DNA of 64,000 nucleotides, taken from Aliivibrio sp. S4MY1. Its GTDB lineage: Bacteria > Pseudomonadota > Gammaproteobacteria > Enterobacterales > Vibrionaceae. The stretch covers positions 1 to 64,000 of the forward strand of contig NZ_JARACP010000002.1 in the NCBI RefSeq assembly GCF_028765545.1. Direction: 5' to 3'. Both the position numbers and the translations under genes were made by a program. This document shows, one piece after another, positions 28,331-36,852 of this stretch. Under the pieces are notes generated by a model that worked only from the letters and a program-made list of their open reading frames with translations, was not told the DNA's origin and made no database searches. Position 1 is the stretch's first letter, and every line of letters starts with the position of its first letter.

Positions 28331-29350
28331 ATGACCATCAGAGACATTGCAAAATATTCAGGCGTTTCTATCGCTACGGTATCAAGAGTGATCAATAACA
28401 ATGGCAAGGTATCTGACGCCGCACGGCACTCAGTAGAAGCTGCTATTGCTAAATTAAATTACCAAAAACCAGAGCCTAAGAAAAAGAAAGCAACCAAGCT
28501 ATTTGGTGTGATTGTACGTAATATGAGTAATCCGTTTTTCGCTAAATTGATTGATGTATTAGAAGAGGAAGCTTATAAGCACGGGCGCAGTATTCTATTG
28601 TTCAATAGTCGTAATAATTTAAAGCTTGAGCAGACTTTTTTAGAGGAGTGTAAACATCATAATGTGGATGGGGTATTTCTTATTCCTCGCTCGTTAAAAG
28701 ATCAACATATTCGTCCTCTTCAGAACGCTTCCTTTCCTATTATTCTATTAACGGTAACTTCACCACTCTGCTTGAGCATTGGAACGCACCATAAGCATGG
28801 TGGCAACTTAGTAGCTCAACACTTTATCAAACAAGGTCATCAACGCATTGGGTTTATTGGCAGTACCAGCCAACAATCAGACCGATTTATTGGCTTCAAA
28901 AACACTTTATTAAGCAAAAATAGAGCGCTGAATGCCGAGTATATTCTTACTCCTTATACGACTGAATCTCTAAAAAATTTCGTACAAGAGCAAATACTGG
29001 ATTCTGTCACACCATTAGAAGCTATCTTCTGCTCTGATGATATCTCTGCTAGCCATTTATATAGCCTACTCACTAATACTGATATAGGTAAGCTCGTTGA
29101 GGTTGTTGGTTTTGATGACACCTTTATTGCACAATCACTCGGCTTTTCTAGTGTTCACCAACCGATGCATCAAATTGCCCTTCGTGGCTTTGAATTAATG
29201 CTTGATGCTCTTAAAGGCGAATATATAGAACAGAATGGGGCCAAGAAATCATTAGAGCACTTATTAGAGCCCACATTAGTATTGCGATCTTCTCCAATGA
29301 TAACGCTACAAGATCGCCCTAATGAGATCCTCAAAGAAGAGACAGAGTAA
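28331..29350 (+). CDS. scrR: LacI-family repressor of the sucrose regulon
   Basis: A 339-residue protein: N-terminal LacI helix-turn-helix (TIRDIAKYSGVSIATVSRVIN, residues 2-22), hinge, and a periplasmic-binding-like sugar domain (from about 58, FGVIVRNMSNPFFAKL). Divergent from scrB by 186 bases. By analogy with ScrR of other bacteria it should repress scrBAK, with fructose or fructose-1-phosphate as likely inducer; that is inferred. Confidence 0.88.
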   Translation: MTIRDIAKYSGVSIATVSRVINNNGKVSDAARHSVEAAIAKLNYQKPEPKKKKATKLFGVIVRNMSNPFFAKLIDVLEEEAYKHGRSILLFNSRNNLKLEQTFLEECKHHNVDGVFLIPRSLKDQHIRPLQNASFPIILLTVTSPLCLSIGTHHKHGGNLVAQHFIKQGHQRIGFIGSTSQQSDRFIGFKNTLLSKNRALNAEYILTPYTTESLKNFVQEQILDSVTPLEAIFCSDDISASHLYSLLTNTDIGKLVEVVGFDDTFIAQSLGFSSVHQPMHQIALRGFELMLDALKGEYIEQNGAKKSLEHLLEPTLVLRSSPMITLQDRPNEILKEETE

Positions 29351-29364
29351 GTGATCTATTTTAT

Positions 29365-29838
29365 TTACGATTTCGCCTCTAACTCCAATAATGTTTGCTT
29401 AATATCAACTCCACCAGCATAGCCCGTTAAGCTACCATTTTTACCAATAACACGATGGCATGGAACAATAATTGAAATTGGATTTTTACCATTAGCGCCG
29501 CCAACTGCTTGAGAGGCTTTTGGGTTCCCTACCGCAATAGCAAGATCTTTATAGCACCAGGTTTCACCGTAAGGGATTGTTGTTAATGCTTTCCATACCT
29601 TATTTTGAAACTCTGTGCCATTTGCCGCTAATGGAATAGAAAATTCACGACGTTCGCCGTTAAAATATTCCTGCAACTGAAGAACGGTCAATTTCAAAAT
29701 AGGGTGCTCATCTGCTTGCGTTCCAAAATCACTTAATTCCATCTCATGACTTTCAAACCAAACACCAAGTAAGCCATCATCATTCGCGTTGGCAGTCACA
29801 AGACCTAACGGGCTTTCAAATTGAGTATACACATTCAT
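29365..29838 (-). CDS. ogt: Methylated-DNA--protein-cysteine methyltransferase
   Basis: A protein of 157 residues starting MNVYTQFESPLGLV, with AAGGA eight bases before the ATG at 29838. The active-site motif IIVPCHRVIG with acceptor Cys127 is preceded by GGANGKNP, as in Ogt/Ada-C proteins. It removes alkyl groups from O6-alkylguanine by a suicide reaction. It starts 14 bases after the ArsR-type gene, so the two are co-transcribed; this pairing is unusual (see findings). Confidence 0.93.
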   Translation of the reverse strand: MNVYTQFESPLGLVTANANDDGLLGVWFESHEMELSDFGTQADEHPILKLTVLQLQEYFNGERREFSIPLAANGTEFQNKVWKALTTIPYGETWCYKDLAIAVGNPKASQAVGGANGKNPISIIVPCHRVIGKNGSLTGYAGGVDIKQTLLELEAKS

Positions 29839-29852
29839 TTCATTATTCCTTT

Positions 29853-30146
29853 TTAACATTCTTCATCAAAACAACATTCGTCTTGTAAAAAACCAATCAC
29901 TGAGGTCAGCTTCTCATATTCCGCCACACAAAATAAGGTACGACCCTCACGGCGTTGTGAAATTAGCCCAGCAGACGCTAAACCCGACACATGGTGAGAC
30001 AGCGTAGAACCCGGAATATCCAATTTTTCTTGAAGTCCGCCAACGGCTATTCCTTGGTATCCAGCTCTCACTACGCTTTTATAAATGGCTAAACGTGTGG
30101 GATGGCCTAATTCTTTCAGTGCTTTAGCAACAATCTCTATATCCAT
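29853..30146 (-). CDS. ArsR-family metalloregulator with C-terminal Cys cluster
   Basis: A 97-residue winged-helix repressor: LGHPTRLAIYKSVV, then IPGSTLSHHVSGLASAGLI (recognition helix) and RREGRTLFC. The helix-3 CxC metal site of classic ArsR/SmtB is absent; instead the C-terminus ends DECCFDEEC, an apparent metal- or metalloid-binding cluster as in the C-terminal-site subgroup. It is divergent from the permease, whose promoter it probably controls, and co-transcribed with ogt. Confidence 0.88.
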   Translation of the reverse strand: MDIEIVAKALKELGHPTRLAIYKSVVRAGYQGIAVGGLQEKLDIPGSTLSHHVSGLASAGLISQRREGRTLFCVAEYEKLTSVIGFLQDECCFDEEC

Positions 30147-30252
30147 GATACGTCCTCATTAAATTTATATTTCGATAATACTAGAAATAACTTGATCACG
30201 CTAATCCTTAAGTGCATACTTCGACTATTCCAGAAATATAGAGATTTAAATT

Positions 30253-31173
30253 ATGTTTACAATTACTCAAGATATGGTGATGGACACCTTAAACATGTTC
30301 GCGTTTTTAGCGGCAGAATTAACCGTACTGTTCCTATTAATTAGCTACCTTGTTGGTGTATTACAGGAATATATTCCACCAGCAAAGATCCAAAGTATTC
30401 TGAGTGGTAAAAATGGCCAAGGCTATATTGTTGCCGGTTTGCTTGGTGCAATTACCCCATTTTGCTCATGCTCAACTATTCCTTTCTTAAAGGGTCTACT
30501 ACGAGCTAAAGCCGGTTTTGGTACGATGATGGTGTTCTTATTTGCAAGTCCACTATTAAACCCGATCATTATTGGTCTGTTTGCGGTAACGTTTGGCCTT
30601 AAAGTGACGGTGTTCTACTTTGCTATTGCAATGGGTGTATCAATTATTGCAGGCTACACGTTAGAAAAACTGGGCTTTGAAAAATACGTAAAAGAAAGCG
30701 CGTATATCGCACCTGAACCAAAATGTTGTGGTTCAACCTGTGGCGCTGCGAAAAAAGCACCTCAAAGTAAATGGATGAAAATTTGGAACAGTACTTGGAC
30801 TGATTTTAAGAAAGTATTGCCTTATTTAATTGGTGGTATTGCTCTTGGCTCAATGATTTATGGTTTTATGCCAACAGAATTCGTTGCTAGCGTGGCAAGT
30901 GAAAATAACCCATTTGCGATTCCAGTCGCGGCAGTCATTGGTATTCCTCTTTACATTCGTGCTGAAGCGGTTATTCCACTAAGTGCAGCACTAGCAGCAA
31001 AAGGAATGAGTCTTGGCGCAGTAATGGCGTTAATCATTGGCAGTGCAGGAGCAAGTTTAACCGAAGTGATTTTGCTTAAATCTATCTTCAAGAATCAAAT
31101 GATTGCAGCGTTCTTAGTGGTCATTCTAGGTATGGCAATTGGTGCGGGCTTCTTGTATCAATTTATCTTCTAA
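30253..31173 (+). CDS. DUF318/ArsP-type permease
   Basis: A 306-residue protein with about eight membrane segments and the signature TPFCSCSTIPFLKGLLRA near residues 74-91, followed by a cytoplasmic loop with paired Cys (PKCCGSTCGAAKK, about 157-169) that could bind metal. This family includes ArsP methylarsenite permeases and the SO_0444-type metal efflux permeases. Divergent from an ArsR-type regulator with a Cys-rich tail, so it is probably a metal(loid)-induced efflux pump. The substrate (organoarsenical, Cu/Zn or other) cannot be told from sequence. Confidence 0.85.
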   Translation: MFTITQDMVMDTLNMFAFLAAELTVLFLLISYLVGVLQEYIPPAKIQSILSGKNGQGYIVAGLLGAITPFCSCSTIPFLKGLLRAKAGFGTMMVFLFASPLLNPIIIGLFAVTFGLKVTVFYFAIAMGVSIIAGYTLEKLGFEKYVKESAYIAPEPKCCGSTCGAAKKAPQSKWMKIWNSTWTDFKKVLPYLIGGIALGSMIYGFMPTEFVASVASENNPFAIPVAAVIGIPLYIRAEAVIPLSAALAAKGMSLGAVMALIIGSAGASLTEVILLKSIFKNQMIAAFLVVILGMAIGAGFLYQFIF

Positions 31174-31209
31174 AGATTAAGTACCTTAAAAATAATCCGC
31201 AATACTAAC

Positions 31210-31243
31210 AAAGCCATATCACTCAATTTGATATGGCTTTTTG
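31210..31243 (+). terminator. Terminator after the permease
   Basis: AAAGCCATATCA (31210-31221) pairs perfectly with TGATATGGCTTT (31229-31240), followed by TTGTCTTT. Confidence 0.88.
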
Positions 31244-31369
31244 TCTTTAACATCATCTATTTCTTGATAAAACTTTGATGACACTAACGGTTACTCTTTC
31301 TTAATTCCAATTTCATTTCGTTTTGCACTACACTTCGTCTTCTACTTACTTTAATCGAGAAGATATACC

Positions 31370-31897
31370 ATGAAGATCTTAACTATAGACAAAGACACGT
31401 ATCGTAAAAAAACTAACTTGGTCATGGTAGGTTTTGTTGGCTGCCTTGCCGTATTAGCCATTTTATTTGGTTCGATTCTTATTGCGTTATTTGGCTCAGA
31501 AGGCATTACTGAATCAGGTTCTACTGGCAATTTTCATCTAAATGTTCTTGGTGTTATCTTAGCGGTCATAGCAAGCTCTTTTATCATGAATAAAGTCAAA
31601 AGCCATCCCTATTTTGATGAGATAATGTATGTATGGAAATTAAAACAAGTCCATAATCGTATCTATCGTAAGCTGACAAAAATTAAAGAAAAAGCAGCAA
31701 GAAATGATCATACTTCCTTGTTAATTCTCGCTTTCTACTACACTACTCAACAACAAGTTTTCACCTTGGATAACAACACCCTTACCATTACAGCAGTTCA
31801 AAAAAGCTTAAATGAAGTATATGAACAAGCAACAGAAATGAACTTTACGCTTGATCTTGATGATTTTACTGTCGACTTGCTAAATAAATATCAGTAA
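31370..31897 (+). CDS. DUF3087 membrane protein
   Basis: A 175-residue protein with two membrane segments (about 18-43 and 55-72) and a cytoplasmic helical C-terminal half (SHPYFDEIMYVWKLKQVHNRIYRKL). It matches the DUF3087 family common in Vibrio and relatives, of unknown function. A single gene with no functional clue from its neighbours. Confidence 0.75.
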   Translation: MKILTIDKDTYRKKTNLVMVGFVGCLAVLAILFGSILIALFGSEGITESGSTGNFHLNVLGVILAVIASSFIMNKVKSHPYFDEIMYVWKLKQVHNRIYRKLTKIKEKAARNDHTSLLILAFYYTTQQQVFTLDNNTLTITAVQKSLNEVYEQATEMNFTLDLDDFTVDLLNKYQ

Positions 31898-32022
31898 CAA
31901 ACACAACGCATCATTAATTAATTTCATAACAAGATTACAAGCAATCTCAATATTGACCTATGTCAAATGGTTACAAGCTGTGTTTTAATCGCTAATAACA
32001 ACAGCACATAATAAGGAATGAC

Positions 32023-32901
32023 ATGGAAATCACTAACGTTAGCTTCATTGGTTTGGGCGTAATGGGCTATCCAATGGCTCGCCATTTAAAAAATGCAGGC
32101 TTTTCAACCACGGTATATAACCGCACTGAAGAAAAAGCAAAGCAATGGGCTGCGGAATACCAAGGTCAGTCCGCCGCTACTCCTCGTGAAGCATCAGAAG
32201 GCTCAGACATCGTTTTTGTTTGTGTGGGTAATGATGACGATGTTCGTAGCGTGATTTATGGTGACGATGGCGTACTTGCAGGCCTAAAACCTGGCGCTAT
32301 TTTAGTTGATAACACCACCACATCAGCCACTCTAGCGGTTGAACTGGCGAGAGCGTGTGAAGCACAAGGTAATCAATTTATTGATGCGCCAGTCTCTGGT
32401 GGTCAAGCCGGTGCTGAAAACGGTGTATTAACCGTGATGTGTGGCGGTAATGAAGCAGCATTCAATATCGCAAAACCTGTTATCCAAAGCTTTGCTAAAG
32501 CGATTACTCTTCTTGGTGAAAATGGTCAAGGGCAACGTTGTAAAATGGCAAACCAAATCTGTATCGCAGGTGTGTTAAAAGGCCTAAGTGAAGCACTAAT
32601 TCTTGCTGAAAAAGCCAATCTAGATATCGATCTGGTGGTTGATACGCTAAAGCATGGCGCAGCGGGTTCATGGCAAATGGAAAACCGTGCAAGCACTATG
32701 GCACAAGATAAATTCGATTTTGGTTTTGCCATTGATTGGATGAGAAAAGATTTAGGCATTTGTCTAGATGAAGCAAAAGATCATGGTATTAAACTGCCAT
32801 TAACTGAAGAAGTCGATCAAGAATATAAAAACCTGCAAGAACAAGGGTTAGGTCGAATGGATACGTCTGTACTAATCAAAGCGGTTAAAGCAAAAGTATA
32901 A
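32023..32901 (+). CDS. NAD(P)-dependent 3-hydroxyisobutyrate / tartronate semialdehyde reductase-family dehydrogenase
   Basis: A 292-residue beta-hydroxyacid dehydrogenase: Rossmann start VSFIGLGVMGYPMARHLKNAGF, substrate motif FIDAPVSGGQAGAENG near 120-135, and catalytic Lys in GQRCKMANQICIAG near 171. The family covers 3-hydroxyisobutyrate, tartronate semialdehyde (GarR) and succinic semialdehyde reductases; specificity cannot be assigned. A monocistronic gene with its own terminator. Confidence 0.85.
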   Translation: MEITNVSFIGLGVMGYPMARHLKNAGFSTTVYNRTEEKAKQWAAEYQGQSAATPREASEGSDIVFVCVGNDDDVRSVIYGDDGVLAGLKPGAILVDNTTTSATLAVELARACEAQGNQFIDAPVSGGQAGAENGVLTVMCGGNEAAFNIAKPVIQSFAKAITLLGENGQGQRCKMANQICIAGVLKGLSEALILAEKANLDIDLVVDTLKHGAAGSWQMENRASTMAQDKFDFGFAIDWMRKDLGICLDEAKDHGIKLPLTEEVDQEYKNLQEQGLGRMDTSVLIKAVKAKV

Positions 32902-32925
32902 CCTCATAGAAAACCATAATAACGT

Positions 32926-32957
32926 AAAGGGTGAAGATAATTATCACCCTTTTTTAT
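32926..32957 (+). terminator. Terminator after the dehydrogenase gene
   Basis: AAAGGGTGA (32926-32934) pairs with TCACCCTTT (32944-32952), followed by further T residues. Confidence 0.88.
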
Positions 32958-33394
32958 TGTAAGTCCGCCACTTAATCTCCCCTTATTTTTCTCTTTTTGT
33001 CATTAGCTAACCTGATCTTGTGATCTAAGATTACTTTTGTTTACCCTACTCATTTTTTTCTTTTCCACTCTCTCGTCCTACAGACTGTTATTGCCTTCAC
33101 GTTTTTCACTTATCAAAGACCATGAATACCTTAGATATCGTTGCGGTAGATAACATTTATCTATGTGATATGCATTTTATCTATGGCTACCTAAGATAAA
33201 TAGCATTTCACCGTATACCACCAAAGTCCTATGATTATCTCAATGACGTTAGCCTTATAAACAGGTCAACATGTATCGCAGGAAGCACTCTAGAGAGACC
33301 GCTTAATACTAAATATAAGCTGTTGATACCATTAAATTATATACCAACGTGATTTTATCGGTTTAAACCTCTACCCCTATTCAGGAGCAATAAA
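32958..33394. other. Long leader/promoter region of the maltodextrin operon
   Basis: About 440 bases with no ORF of note ahead of the binding-protein gene. It contains a TATCTATG-rich stretch (33145-33205) with near-repeats ATTTATCTATG and TTTTATCTATG, and an ATACCAACG half-element at 33341. The strong ribosome site CAGGAG lies just before the start at 33395. No clear MalT box or CRP palindrome is visible; the direct near-repeats may be activator sites. Confidence 0.4.
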
Positions 33395-34528
33395 ATGATT
33401 AAGAAGTTATCGCTTGCCGTTTCAGCTGCCCTATTACTAAGTAACACTGCAATGGCTGCAGAAAACATCGTTATTGGCGTTGAAAAAAGCTATGTCCCTT
33501 ACTTCACAGAACTTGCAGAGCAGTTCAATAAAGGTAAAGACTTTAAGGTTGAAGTAGCAGCAACAAGCATGTTTGATTTACTGGCAGCGCTACCCACTCA
33601 AAAAGGCAACATTGCTGATATTTTCATGATCCCAAATGACCGAATCGGTGAGTTAGCGGATCAACATTTAATTGCTCCAACCAACTTTACCGTTAATGGT
33701 TATACCGATGCCGCTACCAATGCATCAATCTACAATGGTCAAACCTACATGCTACCAATGTCTACAGATACAACGTTATTTCTGTATAACAAAGACATGA
33801 TAAAAGAAGCACCAAAAACACTGAAAGAAATCCCGCCATCAGAGTGGGCGGCAAAATTTACTGATTTCTACTTCACTGGCGGCCTATTTATGTCTAATGG
33901 CGGCTACATTTTCAAAGACAATAACCCACAAGATATCGGCTTAAATACGCCAGATGCCATCAAAGCAGGTTTAGCTGCTCAAGGGTTATATAAAAGTGGT
34001 GTGAGCCATTGGACTCTAATGCAAGATGATACCGTTGCTTATGACATCATGATGAAATACTTCATGGAAGGAAAAGTAAAAGCCATTATCAACGGTCCAT
34101 GGGCAATTGCTGATATCGAAAAAGCGGGCGTTAATGTTGGCGCAGCACCTATCCCAAGTTGGGATGGCAGCCACCCATATAAAGCCCTAACAGGTACAAA
34201 AGGGATGACCGTTAACGGCTACAGTGACAACAAAGAAGGTGCTCGTGCCTTTATTGAATTCCTAGCAACGCCTGAGAATGCAAACAAATGGTATTCAGAC
34301 ACACGTGAAGTATCACCTAGCCTATCGGTTAATTACAAAGAAGGCTCTCTACACAAAGCTATCTTTGATGCGACCAATATCGGCCAACCTATGCCAAGCA
34401 TTCCAGAGTTCATGAAAGTATGGGGACCAATGAAAACGGGTCTTGCTCAAATTGCACAAGGTCAAGATGTAAAAGCGGTACTAGATGCAGCCGTTGATAC
34501 TATCGAAATTGATATCGAAGACATGTAA
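33395..34528 (+). CDS. Maltodextrin-type ABC transporter substrate-binding protein
   Basis: A 377-residue periplasmic binding protein with signal peptide MIKKLSLAVSAALLLSNTAMA, in family 1 with MalE (EQFNKGKDFKVEVAATSMFDLLAALPTQKGNIADIFMIPNDRIGELA; later GPWAIADIEKAGVNVGAAPIP and the MTVNGYSDNKEGARAFIEFL segment). It is diverged from E. coli MalE. The first gene of an operon with two permeases and an ATPase and next to alpha-glucan enzymes, so the ligand is probably maltodextrin or cyclodextrin. Confidence 0.88.
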   Translation: MIKKLSLAVSAALLLSNTAMAAENIVIGVEKSYVPYFTELAEQFNKGKDFKVEVAATSMFDLLAALPTQKGNIADIFMIPNDRIGELADQHLIAPTNFTVNGYTDAATNASIYNGQTYMLPMSTDTTLFLYNKDMIKEAPKTLKEIPPSEWAAKFTDFYFTGGLFMSNGGYIFKDNNPQDIGLNTPDAIKAGLAAQGLYKSGVSHWTLMQDDTVAYDIMMKYFMEGKVKAIINGPWAIADIEKAGVNVGAAPIPSWDGSHPYKALTGTKGMTVNGYSDNKEGARAFIEFLATPENANKWYSDTREVSPSLSVNYKEGSLHKAIFDATNIGQPMPSIPEFMKVWGPMKTGLAQIAQGQDVKAVLDAAVDTIEIDIEDM

Positions 34529-34555
34529 TCCCCTCTTATTCGATTTCAATCTATC

Positions 34556-34586
34556 TGCACGGTGCCGAGCTACTCAGCATCGTGCA
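34556..34586 (+). other. Intergenic hairpin between binding-protein and permease genes
   Basis: TGCACGGTGC (34556-34565) pairs with GCATCGTGCA (34577-34586), with one G-T wobble and an 11-base loop, and no T-tract. Hairpins after the binding-protein gene of ABC operons typically protect its mRNA 3' end so that it is made in excess; that role is inferred. Confidence 0.55.
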
Positions 34587-34639
34587 ATACAAAGACATGA
34601 CATATCTACACAACACTAATAAATAAGTAGGTTATTTAC

Positions 34640-35938
34640 ATGAGTCAACAGTTTGTATTCTGGCTCTCTATGCTGATTCCAGGTAGTGGACACTTTGCAC
34701 TACGTCGAATGCGAGAGGCTTTATTTGGGTTCTCTATATTGGCTTTAGAGATATTGGTTTTTATTCAATTCACCCTTCCTAATTTCCGTCTGTTAGCTGT
34801 CGAACAACCGAATGGAAAAATCACTATTGGTGCAGAGCGCTTTGTGGATGATTCTTTTCTTATCATGGTGGGTTCAACCGTTGGCGCAATGATGATCTTA
34901 GTCTTTTTCGCATTGCACTACGCCTTTGCTCGCGATGCAAAAGACGTGAAACGACAAATAGATGAATCTGGTTTTGCGATTACCTTTACAGAAAAAGTGC
35001 GCGGATTATCACACGAAATCGTACCAAATCTAATTACCGCACCTAAATTCATATTGCTGTTTGTTTTTGCTTTATTACCAGCGATTGTTTCTATCGTTGT
35101 TGCTTTTACTAACTTCAAACGCCCTGTTTTACCACCAGCATTTCTTATTGAGTGGAAAGGCTTTACCAACTTTGAGCGTTTGTTTACGAACGAACGAACT
35201 GCTGCTGCATTCCAAGAAACCTTATCTTGGACATTAACTTGGACATTCTGCGCCTCTGCACTCACTATTGTATTAGGTACAGTTCTAGCGGTTGTCGCTA
35301 ACAATAAACACATCAGAGGGAAGAAGTTCTTCCGAACTGTGTACATTTTACCTTGGGCAGTTCCTGCTTTCTTAACCATTCTTGTTTTCCAACTGTTCTT
35401 CTCAAAAGTTGGTGGCATGAACACCATGGTCATCCCATTTTTCACTGGTAACGAATACGACGTAAGCACAGCAATTGGTTTCTTCCTAAACGCAGATTAC
35501 GCCAAAATTACCATCATCTTAATTCAAGCGTGGCTAGGATTCCCTTACGTATTTATCTTGGTGACAGGTGTATTACAAACCATTCCTGATGACTTATATG
35601 AAGCCAGTGCAATCGATGGTGGTAATGCATGGACAAACTTCTTCGACATCACTCTACCCTTGATATTAATAAGTGTTGCTCCGGTATTTATTACCCAATT
35701 TACCTTCAACTTTAACAACGTCACCATCGTATACATGTTGGGTGAAGCGACGGTTCAAACCGTAGGGTCTATCTACAAACCGCTCGATACTATTTCATCC
35801 CTTGGTTTCCGATTAATGATGGATGCGAAATACAACGAAGCGGCGGTATATACCTTAATCACCAGTACTGTTGTCGGTGCCGTGGTCTTGTATTCATGGC
35901 TAAAAGCGGGTGCCTTTAAAAATGAGGAAGTTATGTAA
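34640..35938 (+). CDS. Maltodextrin-type ABC transporter permease (MalF-like)
   Basis: A 432-residue inner membrane protein. N-terminal part with two or three membrane segments and no large MalF P2 loop, then the transport domain from about 195 with the EAA motif DDLYEASAIDGGNAWTNFFDITLP near residues 315-340. This matches short MalF relatives (MdxF/GanP-like). Its stop overlaps the next start as TAATG. Confidence 0.9.
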   Translation: MSQQFVFWLSMLIPGSGHFALRRMREALFGFSILALEILVFIQFTLPNFRLLAVEQPNGKITIGAERFVDDSFLIMVGSTVGAMMILVFFALHYAFARDAKDVKRQIDESGFAITFTEKVRGLSHEIVPNLITAPKFILLFVFALLPAIVSIVVAFTNFKRPVLPPAFLIEWKGFTNFERLFTNERTAAAFQETLSWTLTWTFCASALTIVLGTVLAVVANNKHIRGKKFFRTVYILPWAVPAFLTILVFQLFFSKVGGMNTMVIPFFTGNEYDVSTAIGFFLNADYAKITIILIQAWLGFPYVFILVTGVLQTIPDDLYEASAIDGGNAWTNFFDITLPLILISVAPVFITQFTFNFNNVTIVYMLGEATVQTVGSIYKPLDTISSLGFRLMMDAKYNEAAVYTLITSTVVGAVVLYSWLKAGAFKNEEVM

Positions 35939-36852
35939 TGGACAGAGCAATTCCTTTAGAACGCCAAATTAAAAAGAAACGTTTAAATCGTCACGTTATC
36001 ACTAAAAATATGGGTGTTATCTTTAGTTACGCGTTTCTAATTTCAATGTCAGTGATCATTCTATACCCAATATTAGTGACATTAATGAGTGCGTTTAACG
36101 TCAGTAACTCACTGTACTCTACGTCGTTCTTCCCTGAAAATTTCAGTTTAACGGAGAACTTTGTTCAACTTTTTAATGATACGCCTTATTTAAGCTGGTA
36201 CCGAAATACCTTCTTAGTGTCGATAATCACTATGATCCTTTCTACGTTTATCGTAACAATTTCGGGGTTTGTTTACTCTCGTTATCGTTACCAATCTCGT
36301 AAGAGTGCATTAATGTCATTATTGATCATTCAAATCATCCCATCAGGCAGTGGCTTAATTGCTCTGTATGCGATTGCGAACTCTATCGGTATTTACAGCT
36401 CTGCCAACGCCACACTTTATACGTATATCTTTATGATCCTCATCTACACCACAGGTGGCATCACAATGAATACGATTTTAATGAAAGGCTATTACGATTC
36501 GATTCCTCGTGCATTAGATGAATCAGCAAAAATTGATGGTGCAACTCAAATGCAGATCTTCAAAGAGATACTGCTGCCATTAGTTAAACCTATGATCATG
36601 GTTATCGCTATCTTCTGTTTCTTAGGTCCAATTGGCGACATCATCATGCCTAAGTTCCTGATTGCAAGTATGGATTCAGAAGCAAAAACGCTGGCAGTTG
36701 GCCTTATGGGTCTTATCAATAACATCAAAGAATCAAGCTACAACGTATTCGCAGCAGGCGCGGTCTTAGCAGCAATTCCGCCTGTTATCGTTTTCTATAA
36801 ATTTCAAGATTATATCGTGGGCGGCTTAACGTCTGGTGGAGTAAAAGGCTAA
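35938..36852 (+). CDS. Maltodextrin-type ABC transporter permease (MalG-like)
   Basis: A 304-residue protein with six membrane segments and the EAA motif IPRALDESAKIDGATQMQIFKEILLPL near 190-217, ending GGLTSGGVKG as MalG proteins do. It shares one base with both neighbours (TAATG overlaps), so it is tightly coupled to the MalF-like and ATPase genes. Confidence 0.92.
   Translation: MDRAIPLERQIKKKRLNRHVITKNMGVIFSYAFLISMSVIILYPILVTLMSAFNVSNSLYSTSFFPENFSLTENFVQLFNDTPYLSWYRNTFLVSIITMILSTFIVTISGFVYSRYRYQSRKSALMSLLIIQIIPSGSGLIALYAIANSIGIYSSANATLYTYIFMILIYTTGGITMNTILMKGYYDSIPRALDESAKIDGATQMQIFKEILLPLVKPMIMVIAIFCFLGPIGDIIMPKFLIASMDSEAKTLAVGLMGLINNIKESSYNVFAAGAVLAAIPPVIVFYKFQDYIVGGLTSGGVKG

Noticed and set aside
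33150-33200. CRP site before the maltodextrin operon
   Set aside because: TGTGA half-sites occur, but the second halves do not match TCACA.
34918-35469. 183-codon minus-strand open frame
   Set aside because: Entirely antisense to the MalF-like permease; composition and lack of a ribosome site fit a shadow frame.
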